A stretch of 13,702 bases of DNA from Azonexaceae bacterium (GTDB taxonomy: Bacteria > Pseudomonadota > Gammaproteobacteria > Burkholderiales > Rhodocyclaceae). Made by a program: the position numbers and the translations under genes. Position 1 is the stretch's first letter. Every line of letters begins with the position of its first letter. Below are positions 1-7,131 of the stretch, piece after piece. The notes beneath the pieces are model-generated. The model was not told the DNA's origin, did no database searches, and saw only the letters and a program-made list of their open reading frames with translations. The stretch is from contig SSTA01000283.1 in assembly GCA_009469685.1 (NCBI GenBank), positions 1-13,702 on the forward strand. The letters are read 5' to 3'.

Positions 1-309
1 AGTACCGTGGCCGCCTGCGCACAACTCGTAAAGCCAGGGGGGATGGTCTTTTTCTCCACTCTCAATCGAAACCCCAAGGCATATCTCCTTGCCATTGTCG
101 GAGCCGAGTACATCCTGGGCATGCTTCCCAAGGGCACCCACGACTACGGAAAATTCATCAAACCGTCGGAACTCGCGCGATGGGCCAAGGCTTCCGGCCT
201 TGAACCCGAAGAACTGACCGGGATGGCCTATAACCCCTTAGACCGGACCTATTCCTTGGGCAGCGACCCCGATGTCAATTACCTGATACGCTGTCGGAAG
301 CATGTTTGA
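1..309 (+). CDS. ubiG: Ubiquinone biosynthesis O-methyltransferase UbiG, C-terminal part
   Basis: The gene runs in from the left edge, so only about the last 102 residues are present (the family is roughly 230-240 residues). UbiG is a SAM-dependent class I methyltransferase that carries out both O-methylation steps of ubiquinone synthesis at the inner face of the membrane. The visible part starts just before the post-SAM segment [17 protein letters not shown], followed by the family signature around [16 protein letters not shown] and a closing strand with MAYNPL and DVNYLIRC, all typical of the UbiG C-terminus. The SAM-binding glycine motif lies outside the window. The reading frame is open from base 1; the ATG at 7-9 is internal. 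The stop overlaps the start of the next gene by 8 bases, so the two are probably co-transcribed and translationally coupled. Confidence 0.93.
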   Translation, partial: STVAACAQLVKPGGMVFFSTLNRNPKAYLLAIVGAEYILGMLPKGTHDYGKFIKPSELARWAKASGLEPEELTGMAYNPLDRTYSLGSDPDVNYLIRCRKHV

Positions 310-955
310 TGCAGTCCTGTTCGACCTGGACGGGACTCTCGCCGATACCGCCCCGGACCTGGCTGCGGCATTAAACCGCGTACGCAGCGATCGCGGCCTT
401 GACCCGATAGCTGCGCCAGTTCTACGCCGTTTTACGTCGCAAGGCGTTCGTGGACTACTCCGGATCGGAATGGGAATCGAACCCGGTCATCCGGATTATG
501 ATGCGCTCGCCAGAACGCTTCTCGACCATTACGCTTTAGCCCTGTGCGTCGAAACCAAGCTGTTCGATGGCATGGCCGCCCTCCTCGACAAACTTGATGG
601 CGCGGCAATTCCGTGGGGAATCGTGACCAATAAGCGCGCGCGATTTACCGATCCTCTGGTCGCCGCCCTCTACCTTTCCCAGCGTGCCGCTTGCGTGGTC
701 AGTGGCGACACGACCCCAGAGACCAAGCCCTCACCGCTACCGATTCTCCACGCCTGCCATGTACTGGGGCGCCACCCCGGGGCAACGCTCTATGTGGGCG
801 ACGACCGCCGCGACATCATTGCCGGTCGGGCCGCGGGGACCAAGACCGCTGCTGCCGCCTATGGTTATCTTGGCGACAGCGGACCCCTCGAACTATGGAA
901 CGCGGACTTTATCGTGAACCATCCCGACGAACTCGCCTGCAGGATCTTTGCTTGA
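302..955 (+). CDS. mupP: HAD-family phosphatase, MupP/Gph-like
   Basis: A 217-residue HAD-superfamily phosphatase. Visible motifs: motif I DLDGT (nucleophile D8, acid/base D10), motif II Thr109 in VTNK, motif III Lys142 in TKPSP, and motif IV VGDD (D167, D168) followed by RRD. A helical cap lies between motifs I and II. General annotation would be phosphoglycolate phosphatase (Gph). However, a HAD enzyme directly after ubiG is the arrangement of MupP in Pseudomonas, which removes the 6-phosphate of N-acetylmuramic acid in the AnmK-MupP-AmgK-MurU cell-wall recycling route. Several stretches (FDGM in the cap, WGIVTNK, the AAAAYGY segment, [12 protein letters not shown]) fit my memory of that family. 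The start ATG lies inside the ubiG stop region (8-base overlap), which supports it. The substrate is inferred; 2-phosphoglycolate remains possible. Confidence 0.85.
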   Translation: MFDAVLFDLDGTLADTAPDLAAALNRVRSDRGLDPIAAPVLRRFTSQGVRGLLRIGMGIEPGHPDYDALARTLLDHYALALCVETKLFDGMAALLDKLDGAAIPWGIVTNKRARFTDPLVAALYLSQRAACVVSGDTTPETKPSPLPILHACHVLGRHPGATLYVGDDRRDIIAGRAAGTKTAAAAYGYLGDSGPLELWNADFIVNHPDELACRIFA

Positions 956-971
956 GCCCCGTCTAGGCCGG

Positions 972-983
972 AAACAGCTGTTT
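972..983. repeat. 12-bp perfect palindrome
   Basis: AAACAGCTGTTT reads the same on both strands. It lies 16 bases after the phosphatase stop and about 84 bases before the start of the small secreted protein. It has no spacer and no T-run, so it is unlikely to be a terminator; an operator half-site pair is possible but unproven. Confidence 0.5.
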
Positions 984-1009
984 GCATTTGCTCACGGTTC
1001 GCACGGACC

Positions 1010-1019
1010 TGCCCGGGCA
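1010..1019. repeat. 10-bp perfect palindrome
   Basis: TGCCCGGGCA, a perfect GC-rich palindrome in the same 111-base gap as the palindrome at 972-983, and 47 bases before the start at 1067. It could be a protein-binding site or chance in GC-rich DNA. Confidence 0.35.
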
Positions 1020-1066
1020 AGATAGCTCCCATGAGCCGCCCTCTGGCGGCATTCCGGAGTCGGATC

Positions 1067-1351
1067 ATGAAATCAAGCGCCCTCGCGTTTTTCGTTACCC
1101 TTGCCCTGCTGGCTGTTCCGGCAGTGGCCCACGAGAATGGGCACCACTGGGAACGCCATTCCCACGATCACCACGGCCACTGGAAGCACCGCGGCCCGGG
1201 ATATCGCTACGATCAGCCTATGGTGATCTATCGTCCTTACTATGCACCGCCCCCTGCAGTGGTCTATCAACCCGCCTACTACGGTTACCGGACGGAGCCT
1301 GTGATCACCATAGGAGTGGGCTTACCACCCATCGTCATTCCCCTAAGGTAA
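1067..1351 (+). CDS. Small secreted His-, Tyr- and Pro-rich protein
   Basis: A 94-residue protein of unknown function. The ATG at 1067 is chosen over an in-frame ATG at 1031 because GGAG at 1056-1059 sits 7 bases upstream and because it gives a clean signal peptide: MKSS, a hydrophobic core (ALAFFVTLALLAVP) and an AVA cleavage site before HE. The mature part begins with a His-rich segment (nine His in about 26 residues, with HH and HDHH clusters). A Tyr/Pro-rich segment (YRPYYAPPP, YQPAYYGY) follows, and the C-terminus VITIGVGLPPIVIPLR is hydrophobic. Similar short periplasmic or envelope proteins are common in proteobacteria, but I know of no assigned role. The His cluster suggests metal binding (inference). 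It stands alone between the phosphatase and the convergent prfC, and no catalytic motif is seen. Confidence 0.75.
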   Translation: MKSSALAFFVTLALLAVPAVAHENGHHWERHSHDHHGHWKHRGPGYRYDQPMVIYRPYYAPPPAVVYQPAYYGYRTEPVITIGVGLPPIVIPLR

Positions 1352-1474
1352 CCCGCTGAACGACATCGATCCTGACGGGGCAGCAGATTTGCAAGCTGTC
1401 AAAGCCTCCAGCATCGTCTTGCCCCTGCGGAGCCTCGCCGCTCGGCTCTGTAGCGCAGCAACGCCAGAATTGGC
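1352..1474. other. Convergent intergenic gap with no clear terminator
   Basis: This 123-base gap separates the stop of the small secreted protein gene from the stop of prfC. The best hairpin is GAGCC/GGCTC (1430-1434 with 1444-1448, 9-base loop), which lacks a T-run on either strand. No intrinsic terminator can be supported, although convergent genes would be expected to need one. Confidence 0.5.
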
Positions 1475-3049
1475 TCAAGCGACTTCGCGGGCGTCGAGAA
1501 ACTTCAGCTTAGGGTACTTCTCGGCCATCATGTTCAAGTAAACGTTGCTTGGCGCCAGATAGACGGGGTCGTCAGCGCCATCGAGCGCGACATTCGCCCC
1601 GTAGCGTTCCGAAAGCTGGCGCATTTCGCCCTCGTCTCCCTTGATCCAGCGGACCGTTGCGCAGTTGTACGACTCGAAGATCACTTGGACGCCGTATTCG
1701 TTTTCCAGGCGATGGGCGACGACGTCAAACTGCAGCACGCCAACGGCGCCCAGGATGAGTTCATTGCCCGCAAGCGGCCGGAAAAGTTGGGTCGCCCCTT
1801 CTTCAGCTAATTGCTGAAGACCCTTATGTAATTGTTTAATTCTTAATGGATTTGCGATGCGAGCCAAGCGAAAGTGCTCCGGCGCAAATGACGGAATGCC
1901 GACGAAACGCAGCTCCTCGCCTTCGGTGAAGGTTTCCCCAAGGCGAATCGAACCATGATTGGGAATTCCGATGATGTCCCCTGGATAGGCTTCGTCCGTG
2001 GTACTGCGGTCCCGCGCCATGAAGGTGATGGCGTTATTGACCGCTAACAGCTTGCCCCCAGCCACCTGCTTGACCTTCATGCCGCGCTCGAAGCGACCCG
2101 AACACACTCTCAGGAAGGCAATCCGATCGCGGTGCTTGGGGTCCATGTTGGCCTGAATCTTGAATACGAAGGCGGAAAACCGCGGCTCACCTGGCGCCAC
2201 GGTCCGCGTCGCGGCCGGCCGCGCTTGGGGTCCCGGCGACAGGTCGACAATCGCATCTAGCAGGGACTGAACACCGAAATTATTCACCGCAGAGCCGAAA
2301 AATACCGGAGTCTGCTTCCCGGACAAGTAAGCATGCGCGTCGAAGGCATGGGACGCACCGCGCACGAGTTCCACATCCAGACGCAATTCGTCCGCCTGTG
2401 CCCCGATCAGCTCATCCAACCGAGGGTTGTCCAAACCCTGGATGAACTCGCCGGTCCCCTTCTCGGCCTGGGGATCGAAAAACGCGATGGTGTCGTCGTA
2501 AAGATGGTAAACGCCCCGAAACCGCTTTCCCATACCTATGGGCCAGGTCATGGGAGCACACTGGATCTTCAGCACGTCCTCAATTTCGTCCAGCAGATCG
2601 ATCGGCGATTTGCCTTCCCGGTCCAGTTTGTTGATGAAAGTCAGGATGGGCGTATCGCGCATTCGACAGACGTTGAGCAGTTTGATGGTCTGAGCCTCGA
2701 CGCCATTGACCGAGTCGATCACCATGACTCCCGAGTCCACTGCCGTCAGGGTACGGTACGTATCCTCGGAGAAATCCTCGTGCCCCGGAGTATCCAGGAG
2801 ATTGACCATACATTCCCGATAAGGAAACTGCATCACCGATGAGGTTACCGAAATACCTCGCTGCTTTTCCAGTTCCATCCAGTCGGAAGTGGCATGGCGG
2901 CTTGCTTTACGCGCGCGAACCTCTCCGGCGACCTGAATAGCTCCTCCAAACCAGAGCAGCTTCTCGGTCAGGGTCGTCTTGCCCGCGTCGGGGTGGGAAA
3001 TAATGGCAAAGGTTCGGCGACGGGAGATTTCGGTATCCAGGGAATTCAC
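1475..3049 (-). CDS. prfC: Peptide chain release factor 3 (RF3)
   Basis: A 524-residue translational GTPase, close to the 529 residues of E. coli RF3. RF3 is a cytoplasmic factor that uses GTP to recycle RF1/RF2 from the ribosome after peptide release. GTPase motifs are all present: G1 with HPDAGKTT (19-26), switch/G2 RGISVTSS (64-71), G3 DTPGH (86-90), and G4 NKLD (140-143). RF3-specific features include the [11 protein letters not shown] start and the late segment [17 protein letters not shown]. The start codon is GTG; no good Shine-Dalgarno sequence is visible before it, but the N-terminus matches the family length. It appears monocistronic, with its own TATAAT box upstream. One oddity is a run of AT-rich codons around residues 399-414 (see findings). 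Confidence 0.97.
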   Translation of the reverse strand: MNSLDTEISRRRTFAIISHPDAGKTTLTEKLLWFGGAIQVAGEVRARKASRHATSDWMELEKQRGISVTSSVMQFPYRECMVNLLDTPGHEDFSEDTYRTLTAVDSGVMVIDSVNGVEAQTIKLLNVCRMRDTPILTFINKLDREGKSPIDLLDEIEDVLKIQCAPMTWPIGMGKRFRGVYHLYDDTIAFFDPQAEKGTGEFIQGLDNPRLDELIGAQADELRLDVELVRGASHAFDAHAYLSGKQTPVFFGSAVNNFGVQSLLDAIVDLSPGPQARPAATRTVAPGEPRFSAFVFKIQANMDPKHRDRIAFLRVCSGRFERGMKVKQVAGGKLLAVNNAITFMARDRSTTDEAYPGDIIGIPNHGSIRLGETFTEGEELRFVGIPSFAPEHFRLARIANPLRIKQLHKGLQQLAEEGATQLFRPLAGNELILGAVGVLQFDVVAHRLENEYGVQVIFESYNCATVRWIKGDEGEMRQLSERYGANVALDGADDPVYLAPSNVYLNMMAEKYPKLKFLDAREVA

Positions 3050-3078
3050 GGTATGGTCGGCAAAGGCAAAGTGGCGGC

Positions 3079-3084
3079 ATTATA
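3079..3084 (-). promoter_or_regulatory. Candidate -10 box of the prfC promoter
   Basis: A perfect TATAAT on the minus strand, 29 bases upstream of the prfC GTG, in otherwise GC-rich DNA. No -35 resembling TTGACA is found at 16-18 bases (GGCGTG at 17), so this would be a -10-dependent or activated promoter. The implied leader is only about 20-25 bases. The box lies between inverted GGCGGC/GCCGCC arms (3073-3078 and 3105-3110). Confidence 0.45.
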
Positions 3085-3140
3085 CTGCCCGCCCCTTTCG
3101 CCACGCCGCCGGAATTTCGCGTCCAGCAGGAGTTGGGCCA

Positions 3141-4373
3141 TCAGCGTGCGACCAGCGGGCATCCACCTTCCGCTAGCGGGCGAAAGGCGGTTTCTCCCGG
3201 GATGGTCTCAAGAATCCTCAGGTAATCCCAAGCCACGGCAATTTCTCCCGGCTTTCTGACCTGCAGGAGAAGGACATCGTGGACCATGCGCCCATCCGGC
3301 CGCAGAATCCCTTTGCCGACAATCGGATCCCGTATTGGAATCTCCCGCATCTTGCTCACCACCGCGCGGCTCTCGACCGTTCCGGCGGCGCTCACGGCCT
3401 TGAAATAATGGGTAAGCGCCGAATATACCCCTGCCTGGAGGTCGGTCGGCATCGAGCCGCTCCTCTCGTAGAAGCGCCGCGACCAGATGCGCGATTCCTC
3501 GTCTCGGTTCCAGTAAAAAGCATGGGTAAGCTTCAGCCCCTGCGCAAGCTGCGGCTGCATGACATGAACGTCGCTCAGCGTAGTCGCGACGGCAGCCAGC
3601 ATGATCTTCCCACGGCTGACTCCCAGAAGATCGTAGGCCTGGCGGACAGACGCGATCAGGTCGGTTCCCGCATTGACCAGCCCAATGACTTCAGCGCCGG
3701 ACTGAGCCGCCAGGCGAAGCTTGCCGAAAAGATGCTCTTCGCCCCTGGCGTGCGTAATGCTTCCGACGACGGTTCCCCCGTTCTTCTGAATGACCGTGGT
3801 GAGAGACTGCTGAACGTCTCGCCCGAACTGGTTATCCACGACCACTAGAAACCAGCGACGCGCGCCGAGACGAGTCAATTCCCCACCGATCACCTGATTG
3901 AACGCGTAGCCATCGTACATCCAGTGGATACCGTTGGCTGCGCAGGCCTTACCCGTAAGCGCCGGAGTCATCACTCCGTTGTAGAACGTCACGACGTCCC
4001 GCTTCCGGATGACTTCCTGAACCGCCAGGGCGGTGGGTGACCCGACGACGTCGGCGATAACCTGTACAGTGGATCGATCGGTCCATTCGCGGGCGATGCG
4101 TGCGGCAACCGCGGGTTCGTTCTCGTGATCTGCAAAGATGACGCGTACGGGTTTCCCCAAGAGCGTCCCTCCTGCGTCTTCAATCGCCAAACGCGCCGCC
4201 GTGACCGATCCTTGGCCAGCGATATGCGCGTAGCTGCCCTTCATGTCGAGCAACAGACCGATGGTGATCGTTTCGGGATCTCCCGCCGGGGTCGCGAAAA
4301 CCAAGCCGATCCTGCCCAGGATGGCGATCCCCACCCATAAGCGGCATATGGCTGAAATATATTGCTTGATCAT
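3141..4373 (-). CDS. Periplasmic type 1 ligand-binding protein (branched-chain amino acid ABC type)
   Basis: A 410-residue exported protein of the type 1 periplasmic binding fold (LivJ/Peripla_BP_6-like). The N-terminus shows a signal peptide ending near GLVFA before TPAG. The mature start ITIGLLLDMKGSYAHIAGQGS is the usual first strand and ligand loop, followed by AARLAIEDAGG and GKPVRVIFADHEN. VGSPTALAVQEV, the hinge strands (WFLVVVDNQFGRDV, AEVIGLVNAGTD) and QAGVYSALTHYFKAV are also typical of this family. I chose ATG 4373 over the TTG at 4385 because GGGG precedes the ATG and nothing useful precedes the TTG. No permease or ATPase gene lies nearby. The gene is divergent from a membrane hybrid kinase, which suggests the protein reports a ligand to the kinase rather than feeding a transporter (inference). 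The ligand is unknown. Confidence 0.88.
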   Translation of the reverse strand: MIKQYISAICRLWVGIAILGRIGLVFATPAGDPETITIGLLLDMKGSYAHIAGQGSVTAARLAIEDAGGTLLGKPVRVIFADHENEPAVAARIAREWTDRSTVQVIADVVGSPTALAVQEVIRKRDVVTFYNGVMTPALTGKACAANGIHWMYDGYAFNQVIGGELTRLGARRWFLVVVDNQFGRDVQQSLTTVIQKNGGTVVGSITHARGEEHLFGKLRLAAQSGAEVIGLVNAGTDLIASVRQAYDLLGVSRGKIMLAAVATTLSDVHVMQPQLAQGLKLTHAFYWNRDEESRIWSRRFYERSGSMPTDLQAGVYSALTHYFKAVSAAGTVESRAVVSKMREIPIRDPIVGKGILRPDGRMVHDVLLLQVRKPGEIAVAWDYLRILETIPGETAFRPLAEGGCPLVAR

Positions 4374-4447
4374 TGGCCCCAACAATGGAGAAGTTCTTTT
4401 TTTTCACTATTATGTGCGAACTCCTATCGTCCAGGTGATCGCAAGCT
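4374..4447. promoter_or_regulatory. Divergent intergenic region of the binding protein and kinase genes
   Basis: Only 74 bases separate the two divergent starts. The region is unusually AT-rich, with an 8-base T-run at about 4397-4404. TATTAT (4408-4413, +) and CATAAT (4414-4409, -) overlap and could serve as -10 boxes for rightward and leftward transcription. No convincing -35 box is seen for either. AGGTGA at 4433-4438 is a good Shine-Dalgarno for the kinase. Confidence 0.45.
4433..4438 (+). promoter_or_regulatory. Ribosome binding site deciding the kinase start
   Basis: AGGTGA lies 9 bases before the TTG at 4448 and 15 bases before the ATG at 4454. The spacing favours the TTG start; the choice changes the protein by only two residues. 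Confidence 0.55.
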
Positions 4448-7078
4448 TTGGTCATGCCCCTAGGCAATCGATTTCCCGCTCTCGTACTCGCGGCAGTAGT
4501 GGCCATCGGCCTCGCGCTCCTTGGAGCTTTCTCTTATTACAACGGGATCCACAGGGAATTTCTTGCCGCGAATTTCGATAGTGTCCATGGCGCAAGAACC
4601 TTGCTCAAGGCACAGGCTTTTCTTAAGCAGGCCCAGGATCGCCTGGAGCGCGCTGCGCTCCCCCAATCCAATCTGCAGCCCCTGCTCCGTCAGGCTGTTG
4701 ACGCCTTGTTCCAGGCCGCAAGCTACGGGGCGGAAGGTTCCGACGATGCGCGGCATCGCCGATCGGAGCTCACCAGCCGAACTCGAATTCTGCACAAGCA
4801 GGTCGAGCAATTGCTGGTTTCTGCTTCCGAGCCCGCGGTAACAGCCAGCCTGCCGACCATTGTTGCCCAAGTTCGGGGATTGGCGGAGGAGTTCGGCACC
4901 GCTGAATTGGAACACTGGGGAACCCTATCGTCCCTCAATAGCGAGCTTGCCCTTCGCATGGAACAGCTTCGGCTGTTCATTGCGGCAACCATCTTCATCT
5001 TCGTGGCCATCATGCTTATTCTGGCCCGTTCTCTCCAACGAACCCGCCAAGCCGAGAGCGCGCTACGCAACGCCAAGCGAGACACCGAAGCAATCCAGCA
5101 AACGACCCTTGACGCCGCGACGATCGGGATTGTCTACCTCAACATGGACGACCCGGAGCATCCCAGAGTCATCGCGGCAAACCGCCAGATGGCCACCATT
5201 CTCGGCATTTCCCTGGATCAATTGGTCGGCACATCGCTCACTCGGTTTTACGCCGATTTAAGCAGCTTTCAGGCCTCTATCGCCGAATTACGCAAGGTCT
5301 TGGCAAGCGGAGAAGTACTGCGCGGCGAGAAACTGCTACGCCGACACGACGGGAGTCTCTTCTGGTGTGCCTTTTCGGCCAAAGCCATCGACGCGACCGA
5401 TGCCTCCCGGGGGATAGTGTGCTTGCTCGAGGACGTCAGCGAGCAGAAGCGCGCCGAAGAAGAACTCGAATCGGCCAAGCGCGACGCCGAAAGCGCCAAC
5501 CGAGCCAAGAGCGAATTTCTCGCGAATATGAGCCACGAGATCCGAACTCCGTTCACCGGAGTCCTCGGCATGCTGGAATTGCTGCTCCAGTCCCGCCTCT
5601 TGCCAGAGCAGCGGCGCCATGCCGAATTAGCCCACCGCAGTACCCGAAATCTCCTTGCCATTGTTGACGACATTCTCGACCTCTCTCGCATCGAGAATGG
5701 CAAATTCGAACTCCATCCGGCCCCCACCGAATTGCGCCCGCTGCTTGAAGGAATCGTCCAGTTTCATCGTGTCCAGGGCGAAAAAAAGGGCTTGGAAGTC
5801 CAACCTCAAATCGATCCGGCCATTCCAGACTTCGTTGTTGTAGATGGCCTGCGCCTGCGTCAGATTCTCGACAATCTGATGGGCAACGCTTTGAAATTCA
5901 CCCCGCGCGGACGCGTGAACCTGGCTGCGGAAATCACCGCGTCCGAACCTGACCGGTGCCGGCTGCGTTTTACGGTCTCCGACACGGGAATAGGCATTCC
6001 GGCAACGCAGCAGGCCCGAATTTTCGAAAAATTCATCCAAGCCGATGGCTCCACGGCCCGCGTATTCGGCGGCAGCGGGCTTGGACTGGCGATCTGTCGG
6101 CAGTTGGTCGATCGTATGGGTGGAGAGATGGGCGTCAGCAGTTTCGAGGGACGGGGAAGTCGGTTCTGGGTGGAATTCGACCTCCAGGTCGTCCCTTCAC
6201 CGGGTTTGCGCGAACCTATGCCTTTAAACGCAGATCCCATCCGCCTCCCCGCCGGCGTGCGTGTTCTTGTGGCAGACGACAGCGATACGAATCGCGAAGT
6301 CCTTGCCGGCTTGCTCGAGGGCTTTGGGGCTGTCGTGATCCTGGCAGAAAACGGTGAGGAAGCCGTGCGTCTCGCCGCCAACGAGCGTCCCGACGTCATC
6401 TTGATGGATATCCAGATGCCCGGCTTGGACGGATACGAGGCCACCCGCTTGATTCGGGCGGCGGAGACCCTGGGCAAGCGGGTGCCGATTATCGCGCTCA
6501 CAGCCCACGCCATGGCGGGCGATCGCGAAAAATGCCTTGCCGCCGGCATGGACGATTACGTGTCCAAACCCGTCGCCCAAGAAGTGCTCGCGGCCTGTGT
6601 TGCACTTCAGCTTGCGTATGTTTCACCGGAATCCGTCTTGGGCGAGACCGAGGCATCGCCCCGCGCTGCTCCTTATCGAGGCCATATCCTGCTTGCCGAG
6701 GATGACGAATCGATTCGTACCGCTTGCCGTGGGCTCCTCGAACACTTGGGATGCCAGGTGACCACGGCGATCGACGGTGGCGAAGCCCTCGCGCTATTCG
6801 GCAGTGACGATTTCGATCTGGTTCTGCTCGATTGCCGGATGCCAGGGCTATCGGGCCAGGAAACGGCACGCCTGTGGCGCCAGAAGGAATTGGAGGCGCG
6901 ACGCATGCCGACTGCCATCGTTGCGCTCACCGCCCTGGCTTCCGCCGAAGATAGATCAGAATGCCTTGCCGCAGGCATGAACGACACCCTGGCAAAACCC
7001 TTCAATCAGGAAGATCTGGAAAAGCTGCTCGAGGCATGGCTGGGGCGCGATCCCCACCGGGAGTCCAAGACAGGGTAA
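4448..7078 (+). CDS. Membrane hybrid sensor histidine kinase (PAS-HisKA-HATPase-REC-REC)
   Basis: An 876-residue inner-membrane hybrid kinase. In order: transmembrane helix 1 (about 8-29); a mostly helical periplasmic sensor region (about 31-173); transmembrane helix 2 (about 175-194); a short coiled coil in place of a recognisable HAMP domain; a PAS domain (about 212-332, ending LEDVSEQKRAEEEL); and the HisKA H-box SHEIRTP with phospho-acceptor His363. The HATPase domain has N-box NLMGNALKF (476-484), G1 DTGIG (512-516) and G2 GGSGLGLA (541-548). Two complete receivers follow. REC1 is about 604-720 (Asp654, Thr685, Lys707) and REC2 about 746-862 (Asp795, Thr828, Lys850). No HPt domain is present and no response regulator gene lies nearby, so output must go through partners elsewhere. 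The divergent binding-protein gene is the likely sensory partner (inference). Confidence 0.93.
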   Translation: MVMPLGNRFPALVLAAVVAIGLALLGAFSYYNGIHREFLAANFDSVHGARTLLKAQAFLKQAQDRLERAALPQSNLQPLLRQAVDALFQAASYGAEGSDDARHRRSELTSRTRILHKQVEQLLVSASEPAVTASLPTIVAQVRGLAEEFGTAELEHWGTLSSLNSELALRMEQLRLFIAATIFIFVAIMLILARSLQRTRQAESALRNAKRDTEAIQQTTLDAATIGIVYLNMDDPEHPRVIAANRQMATILGISLDQLVGTSLTRFYADLSSFQASIAELRKVLASGEVLRGEKLLRRHDGSLFWCAFSAKAIDATDASRGIVCLLEDVSEQKRAEEELESAKRDAESANRAKSEFLANMSHEIRTPFTGVLGMLELLLQSRLLPEQRRHAELAHRSTRNLLAIVDDILDLSRIENGKFELHPAPTELRPLLEGIVQFHRVQGEKKGLEVQPQIDPAIPDFVVVDGLRLRQILDNLMGNALKFTPRGRVNLAAEITASEPDRCRLRFTVSDTGIGIPATQQARIFEKFIQADGSTARVFGGSGLGLAICRQLVDRMGGEMGVSSFEGRGSRFWVEFDLQVVPSPGLREPMPLNADPIRLPAGVRVLVADDSDTNREVLAGLLEGFGAVVILAENGEEAVRLAANERPDVILMDIQMPGLDGYEATRLIRAAETLGKRVPIIALTAHAMAGDREKCLAAGMDDYVSKPVAQEVLAACVALQLAYVSPESVLGETEASPRAAPYRGHILLAEDDESIRTACRGLLEHLGCQVTTAIDGGEALALFGSDDFDLVLLDCRMPGLSGQETARLWRQKELEARRMPTAIVALTALASAEDRSECLAAGMNDTLAKPFNQEDLEKLLEAWLGRDPHRESKTG

Positions 7079-7131
7079 ACTGCTGTCCTTTTCGCGAAGG
7101 CTGTCCAGCCGCCAATCCGATAGAGATTCCC

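Noticed and set aside
982..1359. A second frame (125 residues) overlapping the small secreted protein.
   Set aside because: It has no signal peptide or ribosome site and its Ser/Arg/Pro-rich composition is typical of a shifted frame; the frame starting at 1067 has a Shine-Dalgarno and a signal peptide.
1429..1448. Possible bidirectional terminator between the convergent genes.
   Set aside because: The GAGCC/GGCTC stem is short and no T-run follows on either strand.
2333..2842. A 169-residue plus-strand frame within prfC.
   Set aside because: It is antisense to the RF3 GTPase domain and has no recognisable domain or ribosome site.
3141..4373. Treating the binding protein as part of a complete ABC uptake system.
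   Set aside because: No permease or ATPase gene lies next to it; its neighbours are prfC and a histidine kinase. A distant transporter cannot be excluded.
6961..7131. Upstream extension of the DAHP synthase frame.
   Set aside because: It overlaps the kinase C-terminus and adds residues absent from the family; ATG 7132 gives the normal length.
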